Of a DNA stretch of 17,486 nucleotides, positions 1-5,323 are shown piece by piece (position 1 is the stretch's first letter; each line of letters begins with the position of its first letter). The DNA lies in the NCBI GenBank assembly GCA_900772775.1, contig CAAGRW010000130.1, forward strand, positions 1 through 17,486, in the 5' to 3' direction. Source of the stretch: Candidatus Rifleibacteriota bacterium (lineage in GTDB: Bacteria > Vulcanimicrobiota > Xenobia > Xenobiales > Xenobiaceae). The notes beneath the pieces were generated by a model. It did not search any database, was not told the origin of the DNA, and was given only the letters and a program-made list of their open reading frames with translations. The translations under genes and the position numbers were made by a program.

Positions 1-1
1 A

Positions 2-607
2 GAAGAAGCAAGTGCGACTCAAGTTGATCCTTTGGATTTTGTAGCCAATTCCGGTAGGCGTATGGTCTTGGTCGAAACTCACAGAAGAGAAAATTTGGGT
101 CAGCCTATGGCTCAAATTTGTCGTGCCTTACGTCGTTTAACTGAAAAATTCGATGACATTGAATTGGTATTCAGTGTTCATCCCAATCCTAAAGTGCGTG
201 AAGTTGTTTGTCCAGCTTTGCAAGGTTTGCCTAGAGTTCACCTTTTGGAACCTATGCCTTATACGAATTTGTTGCGCTTAATGCGTTCGGCATACTTAAT
301 TATGACCGATTCGGGAGGCATTCAAGAAGAGGCACCTTCCTTAGGTGTGCCCGTAGTCGTATTGAGAGAAACTACCGAGCGTCCAGAAGGTATCGAATCA
401 GGAAATGCCGTTTTAGCGGGTTGTGATGAAGATAAAGTCTTTGCTTTGGCTGCTGACATTTTGGAACACGACGACGTCCACGAGCGTATGGCCAAAACTT
501 CTAGTCCCTATGGTGATGGTTTGGCTTCTAAGCGTATCGCTGAAGCTATTTTGCACAAGTTCTATCCCGATGAATTTGCCGCTCCCGAACCGTTTACTGC
601 TAAATAA
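2..607 (+). CDS. wecB: UDP-N-acetylglucosamine 2-epimerase, 3' part (5' end outside window)
   Basis: The frame is open from base 2, so this is the C-terminal part (about 201 codons) of a protein whose start lies to the left; the family is usually about 370-390 residues. The enzyme interconverts UDP-GlcNAc and UDP-ManNAc in the cytoplasm, supplying ManNAc for surface polysaccharides. Family motifs seen in order are VETHRREN, FSVHPNP, the UDP-binding block DSGGIQEEAPSLGVPVVVLR followed by ETTERPEGIESG, and the closing NPYGDG-like SPYGDGLASKRI. The TTG at 32 is an internal codon, not a start. The last 10-15 residues (DEFAAPEPFTAK) are a poorly conserved tail. The next gene begins 17 bases after the stop, suggesting co-transcription with the ATP synthase cluster. 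An epimerase beside atp genes is an arrangement known from Bacillota. The family assignment is firm; the symbol wecB rather than mnaA is convention. Confidence 0.93.
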   Translation, partial: EEASATQVDPLDFVANSGRRMVLVETHRRENLGQPMAQICRALRRLTEKFDDIELVFSVHPNPKVREVVCPALQGLPRVHLLEPMPYTNLLRLMRSAYLIMTDSGGIQEEAPSLGVPVVVLRETTERPEGIESGNAVLAGCDEDKVFALAADILEHDDVHERMAKTSSPYGDGLASKRIAEAILHKFYPDEFAAPEPFTAK

Positions 608-624
608 AAAGTTCAACAGTAGCC

Positions 625-1482
625 ATGGACGAAAATAAGAATCGCTTAAACGATCAAGAACTTTCTGTTGAAGAGCTGGAGGCCATTTTCTCCGGCCCTT
701 CTTTGGCTGATTCTCTCGATTCTGAAGCTGACCAAGAAGAGCTGACCCGTTTAGCTCAAAACATTCTGAATCAAGCGGAACCTCAAAGCGAATCTTTACA
801 AAACTTTCTTGGCTCGGCAAAATCACCACTTACGGTGGCAGAGCCCGAAACTAATCAAGCGGCAACAACAGAAACGAAGGCTCCGAGCAGCACAAGTCTA
901 TCCGGTATCCAAAGTAAACAACTTGGAGATTCTTTAAGCTCCCAACTTAATCTAATGGCTTCCGGAGCTTCCGATATTGCTGCTCGTCGCACTTCTAAAA
1001 ATGAATATGAAGTGAGTACCTTTGCTGCAGCTCCAGAGAAAAAAGCCGAAATACAGGCTGTTTCGCTTGTACAGAAGCAAAATGACGAAGTGGCTGGTCC
1101 GGAGCCTGATTCTCCGGAAGCCTTGCGTGAGCGTATAAAAGCTTACCAAGAGCGCCCCAAAGAGAAAAACCTTATGGCTCAGTCTTTGGGGATAGTCTTT
1201 TCTTTCGGTTTTACTGTGGCCGCTGTTATTCTAGCTTTTTGGTGGTTGGGACAGCGAGCTGTTGAATATAGTGGTTTAGCTTGGTTGACTTACCCATTTA
1301 TTATTTTTGGAGTTATATTAGGACTATACTCAGGAGCGTTAGTATTGAAGCCCTTCCTTAAGGGAGCTTTGCCGGTAGTTCCGCTTGCCAAGGACAAAAC
1401 TCAAGCTACTCAGTCGGTGGCAACAGTCGAGAATAGTGACTCTAAAGCATCGCCTGCTGACGGCAGCAAAGGCCAGAAGTGA
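625..1482 (+). CDS. AtpZ-like membrane protein with long acidic N-terminal extension
   Basis: A 285-residue protein, the first gene of the ATP synthase cluster. Residues 1-180 are hydrophilic, rich in Ser, Ala, Glu and Gln, with no domain I recognise. Residues about 186-208 and 219-245 form two membrane segments separated by a short loop, ending in LKPFLK. This hairpin and its position just before atpI match AtpZ/AtpI-type accessory proteins, linked in other bacteria to c-ring assembly or to Mg/Ca uptake with AtpI. The C-terminal 35 residues are again polar (Lys, Ser, Asp). The ATG at 625 has no clear Shine-Dalgarno, so translation may depend on coupling to the upstream gene, 17 bases away. 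Usual AtpZ proteins are only about 70-110 residues, so the extension of about 180 residues is odd. The membrane hairpin is directly visible; the AtpZ name is inferred from topology and context. Confidence 0.6.
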   Translation: MDENKNRLNDQELSVEELEAIFSGPSLADSLDSEADQEELTRLAQNILNQAEPQSESLQNFLGSAKSPLTVAEPETNQAATTETKAPSSTSLSGIQSKQLGDSLSSQLNLMASGASDIAARRTSKNEYEVSTFAAAPEKKAEIQAVSLVQKQNDEVAGPEPDSPEALRERIKAYQERPKEKNLMAQSLGIVFSFGFTVAAVILAFWWLGQRAVEYSGLAWLTYPFIIFGVILGLYSGALVLKPFLKGALPVVPLAKDKTQATQSVATVENSDSKASPADGSKGQK

Positions 1483-1838
1483 TAATGGATACTTTATCTG
1501 CACTTAATATAAAAGCTTTCCTTGGCGGCTCTGTAATCGGTATTTTGCACTGGATAGCTTGGTATTGGTGGTCAAATAAGTTTTTTCAATCTTTGATTGA
1601 CAAGGAATTAAATAATTCCTGGGGGAAGATGGACGGCGCATTCCTCAAAACACAGTTCTTTTTACCTTGGCTGGTTGTTATAGGAGGCGTGTATGGAGCC
1701 TTTAAGCTCCTTTCATTTCCCGTATTGCCCGTATGCTTGGGCATCGTGACTGCTGTTTCGATTGGGCTTATCTTTGTGGTCCTTTTCATTTTAAGGCAGA
1801 AGCAAACCGGATCGCGGCGGGCTAAGGAGGAAAAATAA
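1479..1838 (+). CDS. atpI: ATP synthase subunit I (AtpI)-like assembly protein
   Basis: A small protein of 117-119 residues with four hydrophobic segments (about 10-30, 55-75, 78-95 and 92-110) and a basic C-terminus (RQKQTGSRRAKEEK). Size, topology and position directly before atpB fit the ATP synthase I family, which helps assemble the c-ring and is not part of the finished enzyme. The GTG at 1479 overlaps the stop of the previous gene (GTGA) and has AAAGG about 6 bases upstream. The ATG at 1485 is an equally possible start two codons in. The overlap suggests translational coupling with the AtpZ-like gene. The sequence itself has few invariant residues, so the call leans on topology and place. 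Confidence 0.72.
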   Translation: MIMDTLSALNIKAFLGGSVIGILHWIAWYWWSNKFFQSLIDKELNNSWGKMDGAFLKTQFFLPWLVVIGGVYGAFKLLSFPVLPVCLGIVTAVSIGLIFVVLFILRQKQTGSRRAKEEK

Positions 1839-1840
1839 TT

Positions 1841-2857
1841 ATGGGCTGGAGTTGTTTGGGGGGAGTTGCAGCGAGCGCTTTTTTAGCCTCAGCGCCCATT
1901 GAGGCTGCTGGATTTGCCAGTCTTGGCAACCAGATTTTAATCGCTTCTACAATTTTAGTAATAGTTGCGGCTCTGATTTTAGCTGTTATAGGACGTCGGC
2001 AGCTTGGTGTTGTTTCCACAGGTATGGGAGCTGTATTTGAGCACGTCTACGAATTTGTTAACGATATGGCCTCTTCTTTCATGGGAGAGCGCGGTGAGCG
2101 TTATGCTCCTTTTGCCATGTCCATATTTTTATTCGTTCTTTTGTGCAACTGGTCCGGCCTTTTGCCTGTGCCTGCCATGCTTTTTGGCGGAGAAGAAGGG
2201 CACTCCCATCTTATTTTTGAGGCTCCCACCGCCTCTTACAATACGACTTTGGCTTTAGCTATTGTCTCCTGTATAGCTTTCACCTATTACGGTCTGAAGC
2301 AAAAAATTTGTGGTGATCCTCTTCAAGAACGTCTTGAAGCCGAAAAGATTGCTCAAAAGAAATCTGCTTTGGCAGCTGATAGTGATTCCAAAGAAAAGGC
2401 CGCTACTCCTCATTTTGAAGAGGGACGCGGATTGTTTGTGGGCTTTTTTGTTTGGTTGCAACACTATTTAGGGCCTGTGCCAGAATTATGGCAACAGTTC
2501 AGCGGAGTAATGCGCTATGTGTTAGTTCCCGCTTTGGCTGTGCTCTTTTGTGGCTTAAATATCATTGAGGAAGTTGCTCGTTTGTTGTCTCTCTCTTTCC
2601 GTCTTTATGGAAATATTCACGGAGAACATGAAGTTAAGAGCAATTTGCTCGGAGTCGGTGGAGAATTTTTCCGCTCTATTTTTGCTGCTGATGCCAGTAT
2701 GGCTGTGAAGTTTAAAGGCGCAATTTTGAGCTTCACCATGTGGGGCGTCTCCCTCTTCGTTACTTGTATCGGCGCTTTGGCCGGTTTTATCCAGGCTTTT
2801 GTATTTTGTATCTTGACTTTGTCTTATATCAGCCACTTAGTAGCTGACGAACATTAG
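1841..2857 (+). CDS. atpB: ATP synthase Fo subunit a
   Basis: The a subunit forms the two half-channels that carry H+ or Na+ to and from the rotating c-ring. The essential arginine is Arg254 in SLSFRLYGNIHGEHEV, equivalent to Arg210 of E. coli. The conserved glutamine of the last helix is Gln318 in IQAFVFCILTLSYI. Other family blocks are APTASYNTTLALA (128-140) and ERYAPF with FLFVLLCNWSGLLPV (about 87-110). The start ATG at 1841 has a strong AAGGAGG ten bases upstream. At 338 residues it is longer than the common 240-290. The extra length includes a charged Lys/Ala/Glu-rich stretch (about 160-197) in the loop after APTASYN and a hydrophobic, signal-like N-terminus (1-25). The subunit identity is certain. 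Confidence 0.97.
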   Translation: MGWSCLGGVAASAFLASAPIEAAGFASLGNQILIASTILVIVAALILAVIGRRQLGVVSTGMGAVFEHVYEFVNDMASSFMGERGERYAPFAMSIFLFVLLCNWSGLLPVPAMLFGGEEGHSHLIFEAPTASYNTTLALAIVSCIAFTYYGLKQKICGDPLQERLEAEKIAQKKSALAADSDSKEKAATPHFEEGRGLFVGFFVWLQHYLGPVPELWQQFSGVMRYVLVPALAVLFCGLNIIEEVARLLSLSFRLYGNIHGEHEVKSNLLGVGGEFFRSIFAADASMAVKFKGAILSFTMWGVSLFVTCIGALAGFIQAFVFCILTLSYISHLVADEH

Positions 2858-2933
2858 GAGTCTAGAAAAAAGGTAAGCTTTTAGAGGCAGCTCGCACTTA
2901 TACTGTTCTTCAAACAGCGGTACAATGGAGGAT

Positions 2934-2961
2934 GCCGCCGTTTTTTGCGAAAAATGTCGGC
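2934..2961 (+). promoter_or_regulatory. Stable hairpin between atpB and atpE
   Basis: GCCG at 2934-2937 pairs with CGGC at 2958-2961. After one C-U mismatch, CGTTTTT (2939-2945) pairs with AAAAATG (2950-2956) around a four-base UGCG loop. This gives about 11 pairs, one of them G-U. There is no trailing U-run, so it is not a simple terminator. It may act as an RNA-processing or mRNA-stability element that adjusts c-subunit output relative to a. The role is inference; the pairing is visible. Confidence 0.45.
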
Positions 2962-3043
2962 GATCGTATTCTTTGGACTGCCAGTTGTGGCTTTGCTGGC
3001 ACTGGTTAAAAGTGTGCGAAGAAATTTAGGAAATTGTCTCTAA
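2945..3043 (+). CDS. Possible tiny single-span membrane peptide
   Basis: A 32-codon frame from TTG 2945 (29 codons from ATG 2954) ending at TAA 3041-3043. It reads basic-hydrophobic-basic: LRKM, then SAIVFFGLPVVALLALV, then KSVRRN, which is the pattern of a small inner-membrane protein. The frame is also open further upstream, to a stop near 2880. A GGAGG at 2927-2931 lies 13 bases from the TTG, longer than ideal, and the start falls inside the hairpin at 2934-2961. I recognise no family. A chance frame is quite possible. Confidence 0.22.
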   Translation: MRKMSAIVFFGLPVVALLALVKSVRRNLGNCL

Positions 3044-3062
3044 GTTGTTTCGGAGGTAAAAA

Positions 3063-3428
3063 ATGTACTCTAAAGTTGGAAAATTGTTTGGCATTTTGTC
3101 TATGCTTGCCATGGGAGTTTTCTGCTCTATGCCCGCTTTGGCTCAGGAAGCTGCTGAGACCGCTGCTGCGGCCGCTGCTACTGGCAATGAATCCTATTTC
3201 TTGAGCACCAGCGCTATCTACGCTTTATCCGCTGCTCTCGTTTTGGGCTTAGCCGCTGTAGCTGGTAGCTTCGGTCAGGCCAATGCTGCTGCTAAGGCTG
3301 TCGAAGGTGTAGCTCGCAACCCTGAAGCTTCCGGTAAAATTCAGAGCTTGTGCCTTTTGAGCTTGGCCTTCATTGAATCCTTAAGCATTTACGCTTTAGT
3401 TATCGCTTTGTTGCTTATCAACAAGTAA
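3063..3428 (+). CDS. atpE: ATP synthase Fo subunit c with N-terminal signal peptide
   Basis: The c subunit forms the membrane ring that binds the coupling ion and rotates. The mature part is two helices (about 50-75 and 94-118) joined by the polar loop ARNPEAS (84-90). The ion-binding glutamate is Glu105 in AFIESLSIYALVIAL. Gln72 lies in the first helix (GQANAAAKAVEGVARN), and Ser106 and Tyr110 flank Glu105. Residues 1-27 form a classical signal peptide (Lys at 4 and 7, hydrophobic core, PALA before Gln28), followed by an Ala-rich linker (29-45). This makes 121 residues against about 75-90 for plain c subunits; signal-bearing forms are known in several diderm phyla. The CGGAGG at 3051-3056 supports the ATG at 3063. 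The C-terminus ends abruptly in LLLINK. The gene is followed immediately by a terminator-like hairpin and a long structured gap. Confidence 0.95.
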   Translation: MYSKVGKLFGILSMLAMGVFCSMPALAQEAAETAAAAAATGNESYFLSTSAIYALSAALVLGLAAVAGSFGQANAAAKAVEGVARNPEASGKIQSLCLLSLAFIESLSIYALVIALLLINK

Positions 3429-3438
3429 GCTTTTTTTT
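3413..3438 (+). terminator. Terminator-like hairpin overlapping the atpE stop codon
   Basis: GCTTA (3413-3417) pairs with TAAGC (3426-3430), immediately followed by eight T (3431-3438). The TAA stop of atpE (3426-3428) lies in the descending arm. The stem is only 5 bp with an 8-base loop, so it should be weak and leaky. A competing hairpin, TTGTTG/CAACAA (about 3408-3424), shares bases with it. Ribosomes finishing atpE would cover the hairpin, which could link termination to translation. It may give partial termination after the c subunit and thus excess c over the later genes. Confidence 0.42.
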
Positions 3439-3455
3439 GTTCCCCTTGAAGGTAA

Positions 3456-3745
3456 GAATTTTCGAATAGATTGTCGCCATTGCGCAAGCAGAAATTGCCA
3501 TCCTTGTCGGATGATGAGGACTGTCAATAGATTCGAAATTTTGTAGCCTGATCTCGCCAGAAGCCTTCCATACCTTGGGGTATTGAAGATGGAGGCGAGC
3601 GTGACGAACCTATTTCGGGAAAATACCGTGGGTCGCACGGGAATCTACGCCTGTGGAGAGAGCGTAAGTCGCTGCAGTTCTTCGGAGCTGCAGTGCCGTT
3701 TTCGCAGAAGCAGGAAGCCCCCACCTCTGTATAGGCGGGAGTGCG
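3456..3745 (+). ncRNA. Candidate structured RNA between atpE and the b' gene (unidentified)
   Basis: The gap of about 335 bases has no convincing gene but many helices. Helix A: TTTCGAAT (3460-3467) with ATTCGAAA (3531-3538), then a tandem A-G mismatch and ATTG (3470-3473) with CAAT (3525-3528). Inside it, CATCC/GGATG closes a TTGTC loop (3499-3513). Helix B: CTCGCC (3553-3558) with GGCGAG (3594-3599), then TCC/GGA and ATACC/GGTAT around TTGG (3570-3583). Hairpin C: CCGTG/CACGG (3626-3640). Helix D: 3648-3660 with 3725-3737, 12 pairs with one G-G mismatch and three wobbles, enclosing GCG/CGC and a UUCG-capped hairpin (3670-3680 with 3685-3695). The block ends just before the b' Shine-Dalgarno, so it could be a cis-acting leader; it could also be a separate small RNA. 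The CCCACCT...AGGCGGG stretch recalls parts of 6S RNA, but the overall fold is not the single 6S rod, so I do not name it. Confidence 0.5.
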
Positions 3746-3763
3746 TTCACTTAGGAGGTGTCG

Positions 3764-4270
3764 ATGGACATAATCCTCGCCTTGTTGAAGAATATGGGCT
3801 CTGAGCCACTAATGATAGTAGTTCAGGTGTTCCTTTTCTACGTTTTCCATCTGTTGATGAGTCAGATTCTTTATAAGCCTATGTTGGCAGCTCGTCGCGA
3901 GCGCAAAGTGCAAACTGCCGATAAGGTTAGCCAGGCTCAGGAATTGAATGAAACGACGATCAAGGCTAAGACTGAATATGAAGAAAAAGTCCGTCTGGCC
4001 AGAAAAAAAGCTCTTGAGCGAGTACAAGCAGCCCAGAAAGAAGCTGAAAATCTTCGTCAGGAGCGCTTGACCAAAGCTAAAGCTGAATCCGAGACTATTA
4101 TCGAAGAAGCAAAAGCTTCGGTTAAAGAAGAGCGTTGCCGTGCCGAAGCCGAGCTCGATTCGGTTGTGTCCAAGTTGGCTTCGGAAGCTGCTTGGCGCAT
4201 ACTTTCTGGTCTTACTAGCGGTCGCGAGCGCGAGCGTGTCGAAAAATTTGTAAAGGAGAGCGTGAAATGA
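3764..4270 (+). CDS. atpF': ATP synthase Fo subunit b' (first of two b-type subunits)
   Basis: One b-type subunit of the peripheral stalk that holds F1 against the a subunit. It has a short N-terminus, one membrane helix (about 17-35, MIVVQVFLFYVFHLLM), the YKPM(L) motif typical of b subunits just after the membrane, then a long charged coiled coil rich in Lys, Glu and Ala (about 40-150). The start is the ATG at 3764, five bases after AGGAGG; the GTG at 3758 lies within the Shine-Dalgarno itself. This gives 168 residues. It overlaps the next gene by four bases (ATGA). The presence of two adjacent, different b-type genes points to a b/b' heterodimer, as in cyanobacteria, alpha- and deltaproteobacteria and others. 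Which copy is b and which b' is assigned by order. Confidence 0.87.
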   Translation: MDIILALLKNMGSEPLMIVVQVFLFYVFHLLMSQILYKPMLAARRERKVQTADKVSQAQELNETTIKAKTEYEEKVRLARKKALERVQAAQKEAENLRQERLTKAKAESETIIEEAKASVKEERCRAEAELDSVVSKLASEAAWRILSGLTSGRERERVEKFVKESVK

Positions 4271-4752
4271 CCAACTCATTTGATTTCTTTGCCGGTCTTT
4301 TGAGCTTTTGCATCCTCCTTTACGGCTTAAAATTCGTACTTTACGATACTTTGGCTCAAGTGGCTAAAGATCGTGCCAAATCAGCTCAAGATCGCATATC
4401 TGAAGCTGAAGATATTTTGTGCCAGGCTCAAAAACAGGCTGCCGAATGGAATGCTAAGTTGCAAAATCTTCCTATTGAGTTGGAAGAAATTGAAGCCAAA
4501 GCTAAGCTTGATGCCGAACAAATAATCAGCGAAGGTCAAGAACATTCCGAAAAAGAGGCTGCTGCCGTTTTATCGAGCGCTCACGATGAAGCTTCTTCTT
4601 TGCGCTCTAAAGTGCAAGACGAGCTTCAATCACACATGGCCGATAAAATTACAGAACGTGCCGAATCTATCATTCGCGCTTCTTTAGACGAGTCTGTCTC
4701 TCAGAACATAATTGAAAATTTCTTGACAAAGATGAGGGCTGAGCATGCTTGA
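4267..4752 (+). CDS. atpF: ATP synthase Fo subunit b (second b-type subunit)
   Basis: A second b-type stalk subunit of 161 residues: one membrane helix near the N-terminus (about 5-25, DFFAGLLSFCILLYGLKFVL), then an acidic coiled coil (about 30-150) with heptad-like Ala/Leu spacing. It pairs with the previous gene's product to form the peripheral stalk that binds delta at the top of F1. Its start overlaps the upstream stop (ATGA) and its end overlaps the delta gene by eight bases, so the three stalk genes are probably translationally coupled. The coiled coil is clear, but little is conserved at residue level; identity rests on topology and position. Confidence 0.85.
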   Translation: MTNSFDFFAGLLSFCILLYGLKFVLYDTLAQVAKDRAKSAQDRISEAEDILCQAQKQAAEWNAKLQNLPIELEEIEAKAKLDAEQIISEGQEHSEKEAAAVLSSAHDEASSLRSKVQDELQSHMADKITERAESIIRASLDESVSQNIIENFLTKMRAEHA

Positions 4753-5290
4753 TGAATCATTGGCCAAACGCTACGCCGCTGCCCTTTACGCTTCTGCCAG
4801 TGCCAAGAAGCAGCAAAGAGAGCAGCTTAAAGAGCTGCGCATTATTCAAAAAGAGCTGTCCGAACACGCTCAACTGAATCAGTGTCTGGTTTCTCCGGCT
4901 GTAGCTCGTCCCATAAAGAAAAAAATTATACAGGCTGTTTTTGCTGATAAAATTTCCGTCCGCGCTTTCAATTTCTTATTCGTGCTCATAGATAAAGGGC
5001 GCGAAACTTGCCTTAACGACATTATTGAGTGCTTTAAAAGGCAATTTTGCGAAGAAAATGGCATAGTTGAAGTGACTGTTGAGTCTGCTTCCGAGCTGGA
5101 TATGCAGCTTTGCATCTTCATTGAAACTCACCTTAACAAAATTACAGGTAAAAAGATTAAGATGCAGACAGTTGTTCGCCCTGAGCTTATCGGCGGTTTG
5201 GTCGTGAAATACGGCGGATGCCTCTATGACGGCAGCATAAAGCGCCATCTCGGCAATATTCATAGCCTTATGGCCCCTAAGCGTTCCTAA
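4745..5290 (+). CDS. atpH: ATP synthase F1 subunit delta
   Basis: Delta (OSCP-like) caps F1 and joins it to the b stalk. At 181 residues it has the usual length. The N-terminal helical domain begins with the family signature LAKRYAAALY (6-15). The C-terminal part shows the diagnostic block RPELIGGLVVKYGG followed by YDGSIKRHLGNI (about 144-170). The ATG at 4745 overlaps the b gene by eight bases and has GAGGG just upstream. Five or six cysteines in a cytoplasmic protein are a mild oddity. The assignment is firm. Confidence 0.95.
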   Translation: MLDESLAKRYAAALYASASAKKQQREQLKELRIIQKELSEHAQLNQCLVSPAVARPIKKKIIQAVFADKISVRAFNFLFVLIDKGRETCLNDIIECFKRQFCEENGIVEVTVESASELDMQLCIFIETHLNKITGKKIKMQTVVRPELIGGLVVKYGGCLYDGSIKRHLGNIHSLMAPKRS

Positions 5291-5323
5291 GGTTCCGCTT
5301 TTCACAACTCTTTGGAGGAAAAT

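Larger units (their letters stand above)
2858..3062 (+). other. atpB-atpE intercistronic spacer
   Basis: About 205 bases between the a and c subunit genes, far longer than the other junctions upstream. It contains a strong hairpin (2934-2961), a possible tiny hydrophobic reading frame (2945 or 2954 to 3043), a small hairpin CTGTT/AACAG (about 2904-2918), and at its end the CGGAGG Shine-Dalgarno of atpE. I see no clear promoter. Extra leader sequence before atpE is known in other bacteria to raise synthesis of the c subunit, needed at 8-17 copies per complex. Confidence 0.6.

Noticed and set aside
413..829. Long minus-strand frame over the epimerase end and AtpZ-like gene
   Set aside because: It is antisense to two plus-strand coding frames and shows no family motifs.
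2925..3029. 34-codon frame with a CEKC pair in the atpB-atpE gap
   Set aside because: No ribosome site and a Cys/Trp-rich random-looking sequence; it is a shadow frame of the hairpin region. The hydrophobic frame nearby is slightly more plausible.
3396..3724. Minus-strand open frames across the atpE-b' gap (66 and 80 codons)
   Set aside because: No ribosome site, no recognisable domain, composition rich in Arg/Ser/Pro/Cys as expected from the reverse of a structured RNA region, and the first overlaps the end of atpE.
3545..3745. 6S, tmRNA, RNase P or SRP RNA identity for the structured gap
   Set aside because: The tRNA-like end of tmRNA, the GAGGAAAGUC block of RNase P RNA and the GGAAG helix-8 block of SRP RNA are absent. 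A 6S-like CCACCT...AGGCGGG stretch exists but the local helices do not form the single 6S rod. Left unnamed.
3583..3804. Plus-strand 73-codon frame overlapping the structured gap and the start of b'
   Set aside because: It covers the helices and the b' Shine-Dalgarno, encodes an Arg/Ser/Cys-rich sequence without family likeness, and lacks a ribosome site.
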